A stretch of DNA of 64,000 nucleotides, from assembly GCA_903864275.1 (NCBI GenBank), contig CAIPFE010000060.1, positions 186,001 to 250,000 on the forward strand. The letters run 5' to 3'. Within the stretch, counting starts at the first letter, position 1; each line of letters begins with the position of its first letter. Below, piece after piece: positions 1-9,636 of this stretch. The stretch comes from an uncultured Mucilaginibacter sp. (lineage in GTDB: Bacteria > Bacteroidota > Bacteroidia > Sphingobacteriales > Sphingobacteriaceae). Under the pieces are notes generated by a model, which ran no database searches, had not been told where the DNA came from, and saw only the letters and a program-made list of their open reading frames with translations. The position numbers and the translations under genes were made by a program.

Positions 1-335
1 AGCCATTCTCTCTTAGCATAAACCCTAATTTCCCCAATATGGGGCATCAAATACAAACAAATATTGAAAACGGTTCCTTAAGTTGAACAGGTATGAATTT
101 AAATATTAATTATCAAGAAATTTTGAATAACTTTTATTTAAATATTTGTTATCGAGGATAAAAAATGAGGGTTTTGTGCAGTTTAACACCCGCCTGCGCC
201 ATTTTTTTACATAACATCCCAGCCTTAGCATTGTTATTGCTAAATATAATTTGATTTAGATAATTATTTGAGAAATAAAATAAAGCGGGGCTCTCAATAT
301 AAAAATAATGTTCAACCTATTTAAAGAGCTTTATC
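1..335. other. AT-rich intergenic region upstream of the T9SS protein
   Basis: No gene is visible. The stretch is AT-rich. It holds an imperfect direct repeat: a block near 95-117 beginning TTTAAATATTAATTATC recurs near 137-157 as TTTAAATATTTGTTATC. This could be regulatory, but nothing more can be supported. Confidence 0.4.
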
Positions 336-1448
336 GTGAAAAAAAATTTACTTCTCTTGTGTGCCGGCTTGACCATTCTTGGTCATAGCGTTTTTGCTGC
401 CGCTCCGGCTGTAAGCTATAACCATGCAAATAGTATTAATACCGAGCCGCATTTGCGCCTGCAGTTATATAAGGACGCCATTAATGCTGATGATACCTAT
501 ATAGGATTTGAGCCCAACGTTCAAACCAGCTTCGTGTTTAACCAGGATGCTAAATACATGCAGGGCCAGGGAAAAATAAGTATGGCAAGTATTTCGAGTG
601 ATAATTTTAAACTGGCCATTAACAGGGTACCATTGCCTGCACAAAGCGAAAGTATCCGGCTATATGTGAATGCTACCGAGGATGGTACCTATCAATTAAA
701 TATGACCGAAGATGTGGATATGCCGCCGGTATATGATGTATGGCTGATGGATGCCTATAAAAAGGACTCGTTAAAGATGAACCAAAATTCGTCCTATACT
801 TTTAGCCTGCTTAAAGCCGATACCAATAGCTTTGGCTCCAATCGTTTTAGCCTGGTTATACGCCAAAACGCTGCCCTGGCATTTCATTTAGTAGATTTTA
901 CTGCTGAAAAAGTGGCGGGAGGAGTAGAAACAGCCTGGAAAACAGAAAATGAACAGGGCTATACCAATTTTACAGTTGAAAGAAGCAACGACGGCGGCCA
1001 AACTTATGATAATATTGACAGTTTACTGTCCGACAGCCTGGGCGCTTACAGCTTTATCGACAAAAGCCAGGCCGCAACCGCTGCGGGCGCTACCGACCAG
1101 TACCGTTTAAAGATACAGGACCTATCGGGAGCAGTTAGCTATTCAAATGTGGTTACGCTGATGTATTCAAATGCAGCTATCGCCCATAACAGCCTTAATG
1201 TGTATCCAAACCCCGCAACCGGCGTTGTGAATTTCTCCATAGTAGCTGACGATGCTTCAACGGCCGACAAAACCACATACGGTATTAAAATAGTAAACCT
1301 TTCGGGAACTGTGATCAGGACAGCTACTACCGCAGGCCAAAGCTGGCAAACCGATGTAAGCAACCTGATGCCGGGCACTTATATCGTACAAATGGTTAAA
1401 AATGCCGATGGAAGTATTGCTGGTAAAAGTACTTTTATAAAGCTGTAG
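336..1448 (+). CDS. T9SS type A sorting domain-containing secreted protein
   Basis: Secreted protein of 370 residues with a cleavable signal peptide (about residues 1-21, Lys-Lys then a Leu-rich core ending VFAA). The middle, about residues 185-275, has the beta-rich pattern common before type IX sorting tails (VDFTAEKVAGGVETAW, then VERSNDGGQTYDNI). The C-terminal 85 residues carry the VYPNPATG motif and end in a short basic-hydrophobic tail typical of the Por secretion sorting domain. By family knowledge it is exported by Sec and then across the outer membrane by the type IX system. The substrate is unknown. The start codon is GTG. The gene is monocistronic and converges on the oxidoreductase gene downstream. 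Confidence 0.85.
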   Translation: MKKNLLLLCAGLTILGHSVFAAAPAVSYNHANSINTEPHLRLQLYKDAINADDTYIGFEPNVQTSFVFNQDAKYMQGQGKISMASISSDNFKLAINRVPLPAQSESIRLYVNATEDGTYQLNMTEDVDMPPVYDVWLMDAYKKDSLKMNQNSSYTFSLLKADTNSFGSNRFSLVIRQNAALAFHLVDFTAEKVAGGVETAWKTENEQGYTNFTVERSNDGGQTYDNIDSLLSDSLGAYSFIDKSQAATAAGATDQYRLKIQDLSGAVSYSNVVTLMYSNAAIAHNSLNVYPNPATGVVNFSIVADDASTADKTTYGIKIVNLSGTVIRTATTAGQSWQTDVSNLMPGTYIVQMVKNADGSIAGKSTFIKL

Positions 1449-1466
1449 TTTCGAAAGCTTAAAGCG

Positions 1467-1526
1467 GAAAGCAGAAAGACCAAAGCAAAAAAGGCAACCG
1501 CGAAAGAGCTTTTCGCTTTCTGCTTT
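1467..1526. repeat. Inverted-word hairpin between convergent genes
   Basis: AAAGCAGAAAG at 1468-1478 is exactly complementary to CTTTCTGCTTT at 1516-1526, and flanking copies of the same AAAGC/GAAAGC word extend the similarity to about 1455-1545. It lies between two convergent genes, so it probably acts as a bidirectional terminator-like hairpin. It belongs to the word-hairpin pattern described in the findings. Confidence 0.55.
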
Positions 1527-1548
1527 AACCTTTCTGCTTTTAGCTTCC

Positions 1549-2940
1549 TCAAACCATCTTCATATTCTCCGCATCCCAGTGTATCACTTTGTTTTGGAAA
1601 TAACTTTCATTACAGGCCAGGCAGGGGGCAGCCGCCCTGAACCCAAATACCGCATCTTCAACTACGGGCTTGCCGGTGCGGATAGCGTCCAGAAAATTGG
1701 CGAAGTGTTCATGAGAGGTGTTATATCCCTGGGGCACAGCATAACTTACACCCGGTAGCGAGGGGGCCTGCTGGTCGGCGGCGGAATATTTTTTATTATA
1801 GTCATCCATCAGGGCCTTCTGCATCGCAACAGTATAGGTGTCGAATGAATCCCAGCCGCCAATGCCGGGGGCTGCAGGCATTTTACTTTTGCGGATAGTA
1901 AAACCATCTTCATCCGAAAGGTCCATTACGCCTTCAGAGCCGATGATACGGGTCGAAGAATGTTCACCATCACCACTTACAAAATTAACGTGCAGCGATA
2001 CTTCAAATGCCGGATGTTCTTTACTTTTGGGATATTTGATCACGGCGTTCATCACATCCGGCACATTTCGTCCATCCTTCCAGTAAGCAAGTTCCCCGAC
2101 CGAAAATATTTCACTCGGTCCCTTGGAGCCGGTAATAAAATGGATGCCCGACAACAGGTGCACAAAAAGGTCGCCCGCTACGCCTGTCCCATATTCGCGG
2201 TAGTTGCGCCACCTGAAAAACCGGTTGTTATCGTAAGCCAGCTTTGTTTTTTCATTGGCCTGGTAACGCTCCCAATCCACGGTCTGCGGCGAAGCATCGA
2301 GCGGGATCGTATATTGCCACGCGCCCAGGGCGCTTTGCCTGTTAAATGAGGCTTCGATCGAATTGATCTCCCCGATCGCCCCTTCCTTCAATAACTCCTT
2401 CGCTTTTTGAAAAGCTATACTGCTCACCCGCTGGCTGCCTACCTGGAAAACAGCTTTGGTTTCCTGCTGTACCCTTATTTCTTCCAACCCCTCGCTGATA
2501 TAGTGTACCATAGGCTTTTCGCTGTATACGGCTTTGCCCTTGCGCATCGCCTCAATGGCAATGGTGCTGTGCCAGTTATCGCTGGTGGCTATAATAACAG
2601 CGTCAATATCTTTGCGGTCGAGTATTTCATGGTGATTTTTTGTGGTAAAGATATTTGCGCCAAAAAGTTCTTTGGCGTGGTCTAACCTGCCGTTATAAAG
2701 GTCGCAGCAGCCAACCAGTTCAACCCCCTGGCAGCCAAGCGCGGTGCGTGTGTCATTAAAACCCATAATTCCCATACCAATGGTAGCTATCCGGATCTTG
2801 TCGTTCGCGCTAACTCTTTTTTCAGCCTGTAATATCCTTCTTTCATGTTCTTCCCTCGCGGCAAAGCTTGAAAGCGCGGCTGAACTGAGCACTACGGTGC
2901 TGCCTAATTGTTTTAAGAATTTTCTGCGGTCAGATGACAT
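1549..2940 (-). CDS. Gfo/Idh/MocA family oxidoreductase with Tat-like signal
   Basis: NAD(P)-dependent sugar or inositol dehydrogenase-type protein, 463 residues. The N-terminus has a twin-arginine-like signal (SSDRRKFLKQLG then a hydrophobic run rich in Ser and Ala), so the enzyme is likely periplasmic, as in many Bacteroidota members of this family. A Rossmann fold follows at about residues 48-125 (IATIGMGIMG), then the EKP motif near residues 140-143 (SEKPMVH), which holds the catalytic-type lysine. The C-terminal half is the usual substrate-binding alpha/beta domain. The substrate cannot be told from sequence. It lies 124 bp downstream of the carboxylesterase gene on the same strand, so co-transcription is possible. 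Confidence 0.85.
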   Translation of the reverse strand: MSSDRRKFLKQLGSTVVLSSAALSSFAAREEHERRILQAEKRVSANDKIRIATIGMGIMGFNDTRTALGCQGVELVGCCDLYNGRLDHAKELFGANIFTTKNHHEILDRKDIDAVIIATSDNWHSTIAIEAMRKGKAVYSEKPMVHYISEGLEEIRVQQETKAVFQVGSQRVSSIAFQKAKELLKEGAIGEINSIEASFNRQSALGAWQYTIPLDASPQTVDWERYQANEKTKLAYDNNRFFRWRNYREYGTGVAGDLFVHLLSGIHFITGSKGPSEIFSVGELAYWKDGRNVPDVMNAVIKYPKSKEHPAFEVSLHVNFVSGDGEHSSTRIIGSEGVMDLSDEDGFTIRKSKMPAAPGIGGWDSFDTYTVAMQKALMDDYNKKYSAADQQAPSLPGVSYAVPQGYNTSHEHFANFLDAIRTGKPVVEDAVFGFRAAAPCLACNESYFQNKVIHWDAENMKMV

Positions 2941-2964
2941 AATTTTGGTTTAATTGGGTTTATA

Positions 2965-3062
2965 ATGTGATTATTTTTGGTTGATTGAGTTGATTAAGTT
3001 GGTTGATAGGTTTAGGGGGCTAAATAAACCAATGAACTAATGAACAAGTGAACCAATGAACG
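2965..3062. repeat. Short reiterated words in the oxidoreductase-esterase gap
   Basis: The gap between two same-strand genes consists of reiterated words: TTGATT/TTGGTTGAT on the left and AATGAAC/GTGAACCAATGAAC on the right. Similar words recur near 22735-22790 and 60030-60080. No stable long hairpin is evident. It may be decayed repeat DNA. Confidence 0.4.
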
Positions 3063-3064
3063 AT

Positions 3065-4627
3065 CTACTTCCCCGCTGCCATGAACTCCAGTTCCCGCCA
3101 ATCAGGAAGTTCCTGTTTGCCGGAAGTTTTGTCAAATACCATGGCCTGTTTTGTGCTGGCATTATACCTGGGCCAGGGCGACAGCTCTTTGCTATTGGGG
3201 TTGCCGCTGGCTATAAAATTTATCCAATAATCCGACATCAGCTCGGCGAGTTGGGAGTCAGCAGGCTCCCAGGGGCGGTTCAGGAACTTCAGGTTATCCA
3301 TTACGTAGGCAACTTCACCGGTATGGAATGCCCCATATTTTACATAATCGGCAGTAGCGGGCAGCTTACGGGAAAAGTAATAGATATAAATGGGCGCTTT
3401 GCCCTGGCTGCTTTGCAGGTCGGCCCATTTATAGCCCGACGCGGCAAAGATCATATCGCGGCTTAATTTAACTTGTGAGCGGGCCGCTTCTTCGTCGGTT
3501 TTGGCTGGAAAAAACTTTAGGAACTCACCGGCTTTGGTGCCATATTGTTCTTTTATCTGCTGGATATAGGCATCTTTCTTTTTAAAGGAGGCTACAAAAC
3601 TTTCATCCGCATTCCAGCCGGTGATCACGGGGACATTATTTTGCTTCCCTTCTGCAAAAATTTGTGAAACCGGTTCAGGCAATACGTAACCATCAATAAT
3701 TGGCGAATAGCGTCCCTGGACTTTCATTAATTCATCAGCGGGGACTTTTCTTAGTTCCTCCAATGACGATGCATGAACGGCTTCGGCAAGTTTGATCCCT
3801 TGCTGTTCCGCGTTTTCCAGGTTATTGCTTTTTAACATTGGGTTTTCCATAAAAAAGGAACCGCTTTCGGCAATGGCTTTGTTAAAAAGGGCCTTTGCCT
3901 GCGGCGATGCCACCAAACAATTTACGCTCATGGAGCCGGCCGACTGGCCATCAATTGTTACATTATCAGGATTGCCGCCAAAAGCCGCAATATTTTTCCT
4001 AACCCATTTTAAAGCTGCCACCTGGTCGAGCAAGCCATAATTTCCCGAAGCCTTATTGGGCGATTCTTTAGTAAGCCCGGGATGTGCCAAAAACCCAAAA
4101 ACACCCACCCTGTAATTAACCGATACAAAAATGATCCCTTTTTTTGCCATTGCTTCGCCGTCGTATATGGGCACCGCTGTGCCACCGCTGGTAAATCCGC
4201 CGCCATATATCCAAACAAAAACCGGCCTTTTATCGCCAGGACGCGCTTTGGTCCAAACATTCAGGTAAAGGCAATCCTCACTTATTGGTTTTTCGGGGAT
4301 CAAAAACTCGCGCGTATAAACCATAAAAGGAACAGGTTTTGCCTGCATGGGGCTGGGCCCGTAGGCATCACACTTTTTTACGCCCTCCCACGGCTGAACC
4401 GGCTGTGGGGCTTTCCACCGCAATTCGCCGGTAGGCGGGGCGGCAAATGGGATGCCCTTAAAAGCCACAACATTACTGGTTTCACTTTTAACCCCCGAAA
4501 CAAGCCCGGCATCTATGCGGACGGTATCATCAATTTTACGATTATCGTTTTTGTATTTGAATGAATAAAACAGGGCCGACGCGCTTGCCAAAACAAGGCA
4601 TACAGCCAATACAGGGAACTTTTTCAT
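3065..4627 (-). CDS. Type-B carboxylesterase/lipase family protein
   Basis: Serine hydrolase of the carboxylesterase type B (para-nitrobenzyl esterase-like) family, 520 residues, near the usual family length. An N-terminal signal peptide or anchor spans residues 1-25. The oxyanion motif is at residues 141-144 (YGGG). The nucleophile elbow is DGQSAGS with Ser229, and the catalytic His is likely in GAFHTGE near residue 437. The EDCLYLNVW signature is at residues 117-125. It hydrolyses carboxylic esters, probably in the periplasm. The natural substrate is unknown. The Gfo/Idh/MocA gene follows on the same strand. Confidence 0.9.
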   Translation of the reverse strand: MKKFPVLAVCLVLASASALFYSFKYKNDNRKIDDTVRIDAGLVSGVKSETSNVVAFKGIPFAAPPTGELRWKAPQPVQPWEGVKKCDAYGPSPMQAKPVPFMVYTREFLIPEKPISEDCLYLNVWTKARPGDKRPVFVWIYGGGFTSGGTAVPIYDGEAMAKKGIIFVSVNYRVGVFGFLAHPGLTKESPNKASGNYGLLDQVAALKWVRKNIAAFGGNPDNVTIDGQSAGSMSVNCLVASPQAKALFNKAIAESGSFFMENPMLKSNNLENAEQQGIKLAEAVHASSLEELRKVPADELMKVQGRYSPIIDGYVLPEPVSQIFAEGKQNNVPVITGWNADESFVASFKKKDAYIQQIKEQYGTKAGEFLKFFPAKTDEEAARSQVKLSRDMIFAASGYKWADLQSSQGKAPIYIYYFSRKLPATADYVKYGAFHTGEVAYVMDNLKFLNRPWEPADSQLAELMSDYWINFIASGNPNSKELSPWPRYNASTKQAMVFDKTSGKQELPDWRELEFMAAGK

Positions 4628-4772
4628 GAAAAATGGTTTATAATGTGTCTTAGTGACGCAATATAATAATTAATAAATGATGATTTTATAATCAAACACT
4701 TTTTAATATTATTTAAAAAGTATAATTTGCATGCTGTTTCTTCGCACATAAACCGCTTTAATAATTTCTGAA

Positions 4773-6689
4773 ATGAAAAAATTATCCTTACTGCTTTGTT
4801 GTTGTTTTATAACTTTTTTATCGTTTGGCCAGGCCGGCAAAACCACGCTGGCAATAATACCCGAGCCTGTAACGACCGTTATCAAACCGGGCCAGTTCAT
4901 ATTGCCTAAAACCGTGGTGATACAAGCTGCCGCCTCAACTGATATGGAAAAAGCAGCTACTTACCTTAAAAATAAGCTGACCACTTCAACGGGCGCATTT
5001 GTTACTATAAAAAATACTTTTGCGGCACCCGCAACTATCAAATTATTACTTTATCCAAAACAGGATGCCACTTTGGGTAAAGAAGGGTACCATTTGTGGG
5101 TTACGGCCAAAGGCATCATCATAAAAGCAAATGAGCCTGCAGGTTTATTTTATGGTGTGCAAACGCTGGTGCAGCTTTTTCCTAAAGAAATTGAAAGCCC
5201 CCAGGTGGTAAGCCATGTAAAATGGACAGCGCCTTGTGTTGATATTACTGATTATCCGAGATTTGCCTGGAGAGGCCTGATGCTTGATGTTTCACGGCAT
5301 TTCTTTACCAAAGAAGAGGTAAAGCAATACATTGACCAGATGGTGCGCTATAAATTTAACCTGCTGCACATGCACCTTACCGATGATGAAGGGTGGCGTA
5401 TTGAAATTAAAAGCCTGCCCCGTTTAACAACCGTAGGCGCTTACAACGTTAAAAAAGTTGGTGAGTTTGGCAATTTTTCGCAGCCAAAGGCCGATGAGCC
5501 CCGCACTTACGGCGGCTTTTATACGCAGGATGATATCAGGGAACTGGTGCAATATGGCAAAGATCGTTTTTTAAACATAATGCCCGAAGTTGATGTACCG
5601 GGGCATAGCCTTGCGGCCGTGGTTGCTTACCCTGAACTATCGTGTACACCCGGCGCCGAAAACTATAAGGTGAGGTCGGGCGAGCACATGATGAATTTCG
5701 GCAAAAATGGTATTACCGCTTTGGTTGACAATACGCTGAACCCCTCCAGTGAAAAGACTTATGCTTTTTTAGATAAGGTAATGACCGAAGTGGCACAGCT
5801 TTTCCCTTTTGGTTATATCCACTTGGGCGGCGACGAATGCGCCAAAAATTTCTGGGCGCAAAGCGATTCGGTTAAAGCCCTGATGCAAAAAGAAGGCTTA
5901 AAGAACATGGAAGAAGTACAGGCCTATTTTGAAAAACGCTTAGAGAAAATAGTAGAATCAAAAGGCAAGAAATTTATGGGCTGGGACGAGATCATTGAAG
6001 GCGGCCTTGGCCCAAACGCGGCAGTAATGAGCTGGCGCGGTATTCAGGGCGGTATTACTGCCTCGAAACTTGGACATGAAGTGGTGATGAGCCCGACCAC
6101 CTTTGCTTACCTTGATTATATGCAAAGCGACCGGGTTATGGAGCCGCACGTTTATGAAAGCCTGCGATTAAGTAAAGCCTACCAGTTTGAGCCCGTGCCT
6201 GACAGCGCCGTTGCTAAATTAATTTTAGGCGGGCAAGCAAATTTATGGACCGAGCAGGTATTCAATTTCAGGCAGGTGGAATATATGACCTGGCCGAGAG
6301 GCTTTGCGATAGCCGAATCAGTTTGGTCGCCGAAGGAAAAGAAAAACTGGGACAATTTTTATCCCAGGGTTGAAAAACAATTTCCGCGGTTTAACGAAGC
6401 AGAAATAAAATATGCGCCAAGCATGTACGACCCGGACTTTGACGCGAGCATGACTGTGGACAGCGTAATGAAAGTTACACTGACCAACGAGATACCCAAC
6501 CTTGATATTTATTACAGCTTTGATAATTCGTATCCCGACAGGTTTTATCCTAAATATACCGAACCGTTGCTGGTGCCCGAGGATGCAACCCAGCTGCGGG
6601 TGATCACCTACCGTGGTAAAGAGCCAATTGGCCGTATGGTAACTATGCCGATTGCTGAGCTTAAACGCAGGTTGCAAAAAAGGGAATAA
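4773..6689 (+). CDS. Beta-N-acetylhexosaminidase, GH20
   Basis: Exported family 20 glycoside hydrolase of 638 residues that removes terminal N-acetylhexosamine from chitin-derived or glycoprotein glycans. A signal peptide covers residues 1-20. The GH20b N-terminal domain runs to about residue 155 and the catalytic barrel begins at DYPRFAWRGLMLDVSRHF. The catalytic Asp354-Glu355 pair lies in HLGGDE, as expected for substrate-assisted catalysis through the N-acetyl group. The last ~75 residues resemble the C-terminal domain often found in Bacteroidota hexosaminidases (YYSFDNSYP). It is monocistronic and convergent with the potassium transporter gene. Confidence 0.95.
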   Translation: MKKLSLLLCCCFITFLSFGQAGKTTLAIIPEPVTTVIKPGQFILPKTVVIQAAASTDMEKAATYLKNKLTTSTGAFVTIKNTFAAPATIKLLLYPKQDATLGKEGYHLWVTAKGIIIKANEPAGLFYGVQTLVQLFPKEIESPQVVSHVKWTAPCVDITDYPRFAWRGLMLDVSRHFFTKEEVKQYIDQMVRYKFNLLHMHLTDDEGWRIEIKSLPRLTTVGAYNVKKVGEFGNFSQPKADEPRTYGGFYTQDDIRELVQYGKDRFLNIMPEVDVPGHSLAAVVAYPELSCTPGAENYKVRSGEHMMNFGKNGITALVDNTLNPSSEKTYAFLDKVMTEVAQLFPFGYIHLGGDECAKNFWAQSDSVKALMQKEGLKNMEEVQAYFEKRLEKIVESKGKKFMGWDEIIEGGLGPNAAVMSWRGIQGGITASKLGHEVVMSPTTFAYLDYMQSDRVMEPHVYESLRLSKAYQFEPVPDSAVAKLILGGQANLWTEQVFNFRQVEYMTWPRGFAIAESVWSPKEKKNWDNFYPRVEKQFPRFNEAEIKYAPSMYDPDFDASMTVDSVMKVTLTNEIPNLDIYYSFDNSYPDRFYPKYTEPLLVPEDATQLRVITYRGKEPIGRMVTMPIAELKRRLQKRE

Positions 6690-6713
6690 GTTCTAAGTCT
6701 AAAGCCCTAAGTC

Positions 6714-6762
6714 AAAAGTCCCAAGTCTTATCAGAAACAACTAACTAAGACTTGAGACTTTT
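6714..6762. repeat. Inverted repeat between convergent genes, terminator-like
   Basis: A 17-nt arm at 6714-6730 (AAAAGTCCCAAGTCTTA) pairs with 6746-6762 with one mismatch, leaving a 15-nt loop. The arms are made of repeated AAGTC words. Position between two convergent stop codons suggests a bidirectional terminator or a repeat insertion. Confidence 0.6.
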
Positions 6763-6772
6763 CACTTGAAAC

Positions 6773-8743
6773 TCAATCCTCAACCCGCTTCAATACGATA
6801 TTGCCAACCGGTTTTACTACAAGCGGGATCTTCTCTACGTAAGTCTCGCTGGTATCCAGGCCAAAGGCTTTGGCTTCAGTTTGGGCCAGCCTTTTTATGG
6901 CGAAATAGCTGTTCAAAATAAAGCCTTCTTTGGCGCCGAAAGAGTTATTGTACGAGAGGAATTTCTCCATGATCACGAACCTGAAATCGGCTGCGATCCT
7001 GAATTTTTGTAAGGAGTTGTAGTGACTGGTGATGTCGATCTCGTTACGTGCAACCATGTCTTCAATCACCTTACGGTACAAAACATTTACCCTGGGCTGA
7101 ATTCTGAAACCCAACCGGAATTCAACCCTGATCACCTTGCCGGGTTCTATCTGGTCAACATTGTACTCCATCGTGTAGGGCTCATTGGTGGTCTCGATAT
7201 GGATAAACCAATAGGTGTCCGCTCGCTTGGGTTTCCGGCTCATAATGGAGTACATTACCTTTTCTTCTATCTGTTTGGCATTATTTGCCTTGGTAAGATA
7301 GATCAGATGGGTTGAATACTTGCTTACGCTTTCATCGGCGCTGAGGGCTATTAATAGGGGTATCTGGTCCTTTAGGTCAATAAAATGTAAAAAGCGGTTG
7401 TTGATCTTGCGGGCCTTGAACCATATATACATGGTAAATATCAGCCCGATCTCAAATACCACAAAGAATAATCTTTTCAACAGTTTTACGGCGTTCGCCA
7501 CAAAGAACGAAAACTCAACCGTTAAGAAAACGCATAAAATAATAATAACAAGCCAAAATGGCCAATGCTTTACGTATCGCATAAAGTACGACATAAGTAT
7601 CGTGGTCATTAACATAGCGATAGTTATAGAAAAGCCGTAAGCGGCGGTCATGTGTTCAGAAGTTTTGAAATAGAGGGAAACCAGGATACAGCCAACACAC
7701 AATATCCAGTTGATGCTCGGGATGTAAATTTGCCCGCGGATGTTTGATGGGTATTTGATAGTGATTCGGGGCCAGAAATTCATGCTCACTGCCTCGCTGA
7801 TGAGGGTAAATGAACCGCTGATCAATGCCTGGCTGGCAATAATTGTTGCCAGGGTTGCCAGGGCAACGGCCGGGATCATGAACAGGTGCGGATCGGGGAC
7901 GATGGCGTAAAACGGGTTTACCCCATCAAAATTAGTTCCCTTTGGCTGCAGCAGCACCCAGGCGCCCTGGCCCAGGTAGCTTAGTAAGAGCGTGATCTTT
8001 ACAAATATCCAGCTCACTTGTATATTTTTACGCCCGCAGTGCCCGAGGTCGGAGTATAAAGCTTCTGCGCCGGTTGTACACAAAAACACAGCGCCCAGCA
8101 GCCAGAAACCTTTTGGATGTTCTGTAAGCAATTTGTAGCCATAGTATGGGTTAAATGCTTTAACTATGGTAGGATAATGCACGATCTGCAGCGTACCTAA
8201 AACCCCGATCATTATAAACCATAACAGCATTACCGGCCCGAATGATGAGCCTACTACCTTGGTGCCAAATTGCTGAAAGAAAAACAGCAAAACCATTATA
8301 CCTATTACGATACCTAAAATAAGGTTGCTGCCTGGTACAAATGACGAAGCCAGCGCAGGCACATTACTCAAGCCTTCAATGGCGGATGTCACAGAAATGG
8401 GTGGAGTAATTATCCCGTCGGCCAGCAAGGTGCCGGCGCCTATGATGGCGGGTATAGCGAGCCATTTTCCGTAACGCCTTACCAGCGCATATAACGAGAA
8501 TATGCCACCCTCCCCATGGTTATCGGCTTGCAGGGTTATAAAAATATATTTGAAAGTAGTTTGAAGGGTAAGTGTCCAGAAGATACATGAGATAGACCCT
8601 AGCACCAATGCCTCATTTACCTTTCCCCCCTCGACGAGCAAAGTTTGAAAAACATATAAAGGCGAGGTGCCAATGTCGCCAAAAATAATACCAAGCGTGA
8701 TCAATGCACCCGCTAAAGAAAGTTTTTTAATGTGTGACTGCAT
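6773..8743 (-). CDS. kup: KUP-family potassium uptake protein
   Basis: Inner-membrane potassium transporter of the KUP/HAK/KT family, 656 residues, the usual family length. The N-terminal signature GDIGTSPLYVFQ is clear, followed by about twelve hydrophobic segments up to residue ~450 and a C-terminal cytoplasmic domain of ~200 residues. Family members move K+ with H+ into the cytoplasm. It is a single gene. The upstream region (right side) holds a pair of palindromic repeats that could be an operator for it or for the divergent lipoprotein array. Confidence 0.95.
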   Translation of the reverse strand: MQSHIKKLSLAGALITLGIIFGDIGTSPLYVFQTLLVEGGKVNEALVLGSISCIFWTLTLQTTFKYIFITLQADNHGEGGIFSLYALVRRYGKWLAIPAIIGAGTLLADGIITPPISVTSAIEGLSNVPALASSFVPGSNLILGIVIGIMVLLFFFQQFGTKVVGSSFGPVMLLWFIMIGVLGTLQIVHYPTIVKAFNPYYGYKLLTEHPKGFWLLGAVFLCTTGAEALYSDLGHCGRKNIQVSWIFVKITLLLSYLGQGAWVLLQPKGTNFDGVNPFYAIVPDPHLFMIPAVALATLATIIASQALISGSFTLISEAVSMNFWPRITIKYPSNIRGQIYIPSINWILCVGCILVSLYFKTSEHMTAAYGFSITIAMLMTTILMSYFMRYVKHWPFWLVIIILCVFLTVEFSFFVANAVKLLKRLFFVVFEIGLIFTMYIWFKARKINNRFLHFIDLKDQIPLLIALSADESVSKYSTHLIYLTKANNAKQIEEKVMYSIMSRKPKRADTYWFIHIETTNEPYTMEYNVDQIEPGKVIRVEFRLGFRIQPRVNVLYRKVIEDMVARNEIDITSHYNSLQKFRIAADFRFVIMEKFLSYNNSFGAKEGFILNSYFAIKRLAQTEAKAFGLDTSETYVEKIPLVVKPVGNIVLKRVED

Positions 8744-9183
8744 GGATCAGGATAAAATTGTGGGTTGAATACGGGATACTGTAAGACAAAATTTGAACCT
8801 CCCGGATTTGGAGGAAAAGGGTAAGGGGAAGAATGCGCTCATTAAGAGTGAAATCAATTGTTATTGTTAATTATTAAATAGTGCAAGCCAATACCCATGC
8901 CACAAAATGGAAATCCGGTTTATCGAAAAGCAATTAATTGGGTTTCAGATTTTTAAGAAGATAGTGTATGTTTTACACCATTGAAATAGGCTATCATTTT
9001 GATAGGTTGATTATCATTTTGATAGGATGCGATCATGGTTAAGAATGGAAAAAAGGGCGAATTCTTACAGTAAATTATTAACAAATGGATGTTACCACGA
9101 AGAAAAGTTCAAAAAATAGTTTTTTTTAAAACTAATAGCATGTATTTGCTATTATTACTATGAAACATAAATTTAATCTGCAG
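8744..9183. other. Divergent intergenic region between kup and the small lipoprotein array
   Basis: No gene is visible in this 440-bp stretch. It contains the two palindromes at 8991-9026. A hairpin AATAGCA-TGTATT-TGCTATT near 9136-9155 overlaps a promoter-like TGTATTTG. Confidence 0.5.
8991..9026. repeat. Two tandem palindromes with 20-bp period, possible operator
   Basis: TATCATTTTGATAGG occurs at 8992-9006 and again at 9012-9026, exactly 20 bp apart. Each copy is itself palindromic (TATCA-TTT-TGATA, extended by one C-G pair in the first). A spacing of about two helical turns would place two dimeric proteins on the same face of the DNA. It lies between kup and the first small lipoprotein gene. 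No regulator can be assigned. Confidence 0.55.
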
Positions 9184-9345
9184 ATGAAAAAATTGTATTT
9201 ACCCGCTGTTGTTGTACTATTATTATGTTTAAGCGGTTGTTCAGTTATAGCGGGCATTTTTAAAGCCGGCGCTGTTGTTGGCATTATTTCGGTTATAGTT
9301 GTAATAGCGCTTATTTTATGGATCGCCTCTATGTTCAGGAAATAA
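9184..9345 (+). CDS. Small lipoprotein-like membrane peptide, array member 1
   Basis: 53 residues. A short basic n-region (MKK) is followed by a hydrophobic stretch and a lipobox-like LSGC with Cys19. After a short linker comes a second hydrophobic segment (about residues 31-49) ending in WIASM and a basic tail (FRK). An upstream in-frame ATG at 9160 would add eight residues. The ATG at 9184 aligns with the start of members 2 and 4. The function is unknown. Similar short Bacteroidota proteins are, to my knowledge, sometimes misnamed phosphatidate cytidylyltransferase, and nothing here supports that enzyme. First of four tandem paralogs. Confidence 0.75.
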   Translation: MKKLYLPAVVVLLLCLSGCSVIAGIFKAGAVVGIISVIVVIALILWIASMFRK

Positions 9346-9474
9346 CAGCTTTACCTTCTTCGAGCCCCGGCACTAAACGTGTCGATTTCCCGTTGTCCTG
9401 GTAGGTTTGAGCTAATTTTATTTATAAAAAGCTGTAAAAATATTTACCTTCCCAGCAAACAAACTTTTACTGCC

Positions 9475-9636
9475 ATGAAAAAACTGTATTTCCCCTTTAT
9501 CATTTTACTTATGATGTGTTTAAGCAGTTGCAATACAATAGGCGGAATATTTTTGACATGCGCCATTTTTGGCGTTACTGCGATTGTTTTTGTTATGGTG
9601 TGCGTTTTTTGGATCGCCTCCACATTGAGAATATAG
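9475..9636 (+). CDS. Small lipoprotein-like membrane peptide, array member 2
   Basis: 53 residues, co-linear with member 1: MKKLYFP start, lipobox-like LSSC with Cys19, and a second hydrophobic segment ending FWIAS and a basic residue. Longer in-frame starts upstream (from 9379) would add sequence that does not match the other copies, so the ATG at 9475 was chosen. The gap to member 1 is 129 bp, so each copy may have its own promoter. No function is assigned. Confidence 0.75.
   Translation: MKKLYFPFIILLMMCLSSCNTIGGIFLTCAIFGVTAIVFVMVCVFWIASTLRI

Noticed and set aside
9160..9183. Upstream ATG start for the first small lipoprotein
   Set aside because: It would add eight residues not seen in its paralogs and spoil the short basic n-region. 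The inner ATG aligns with copies 2 and 4.
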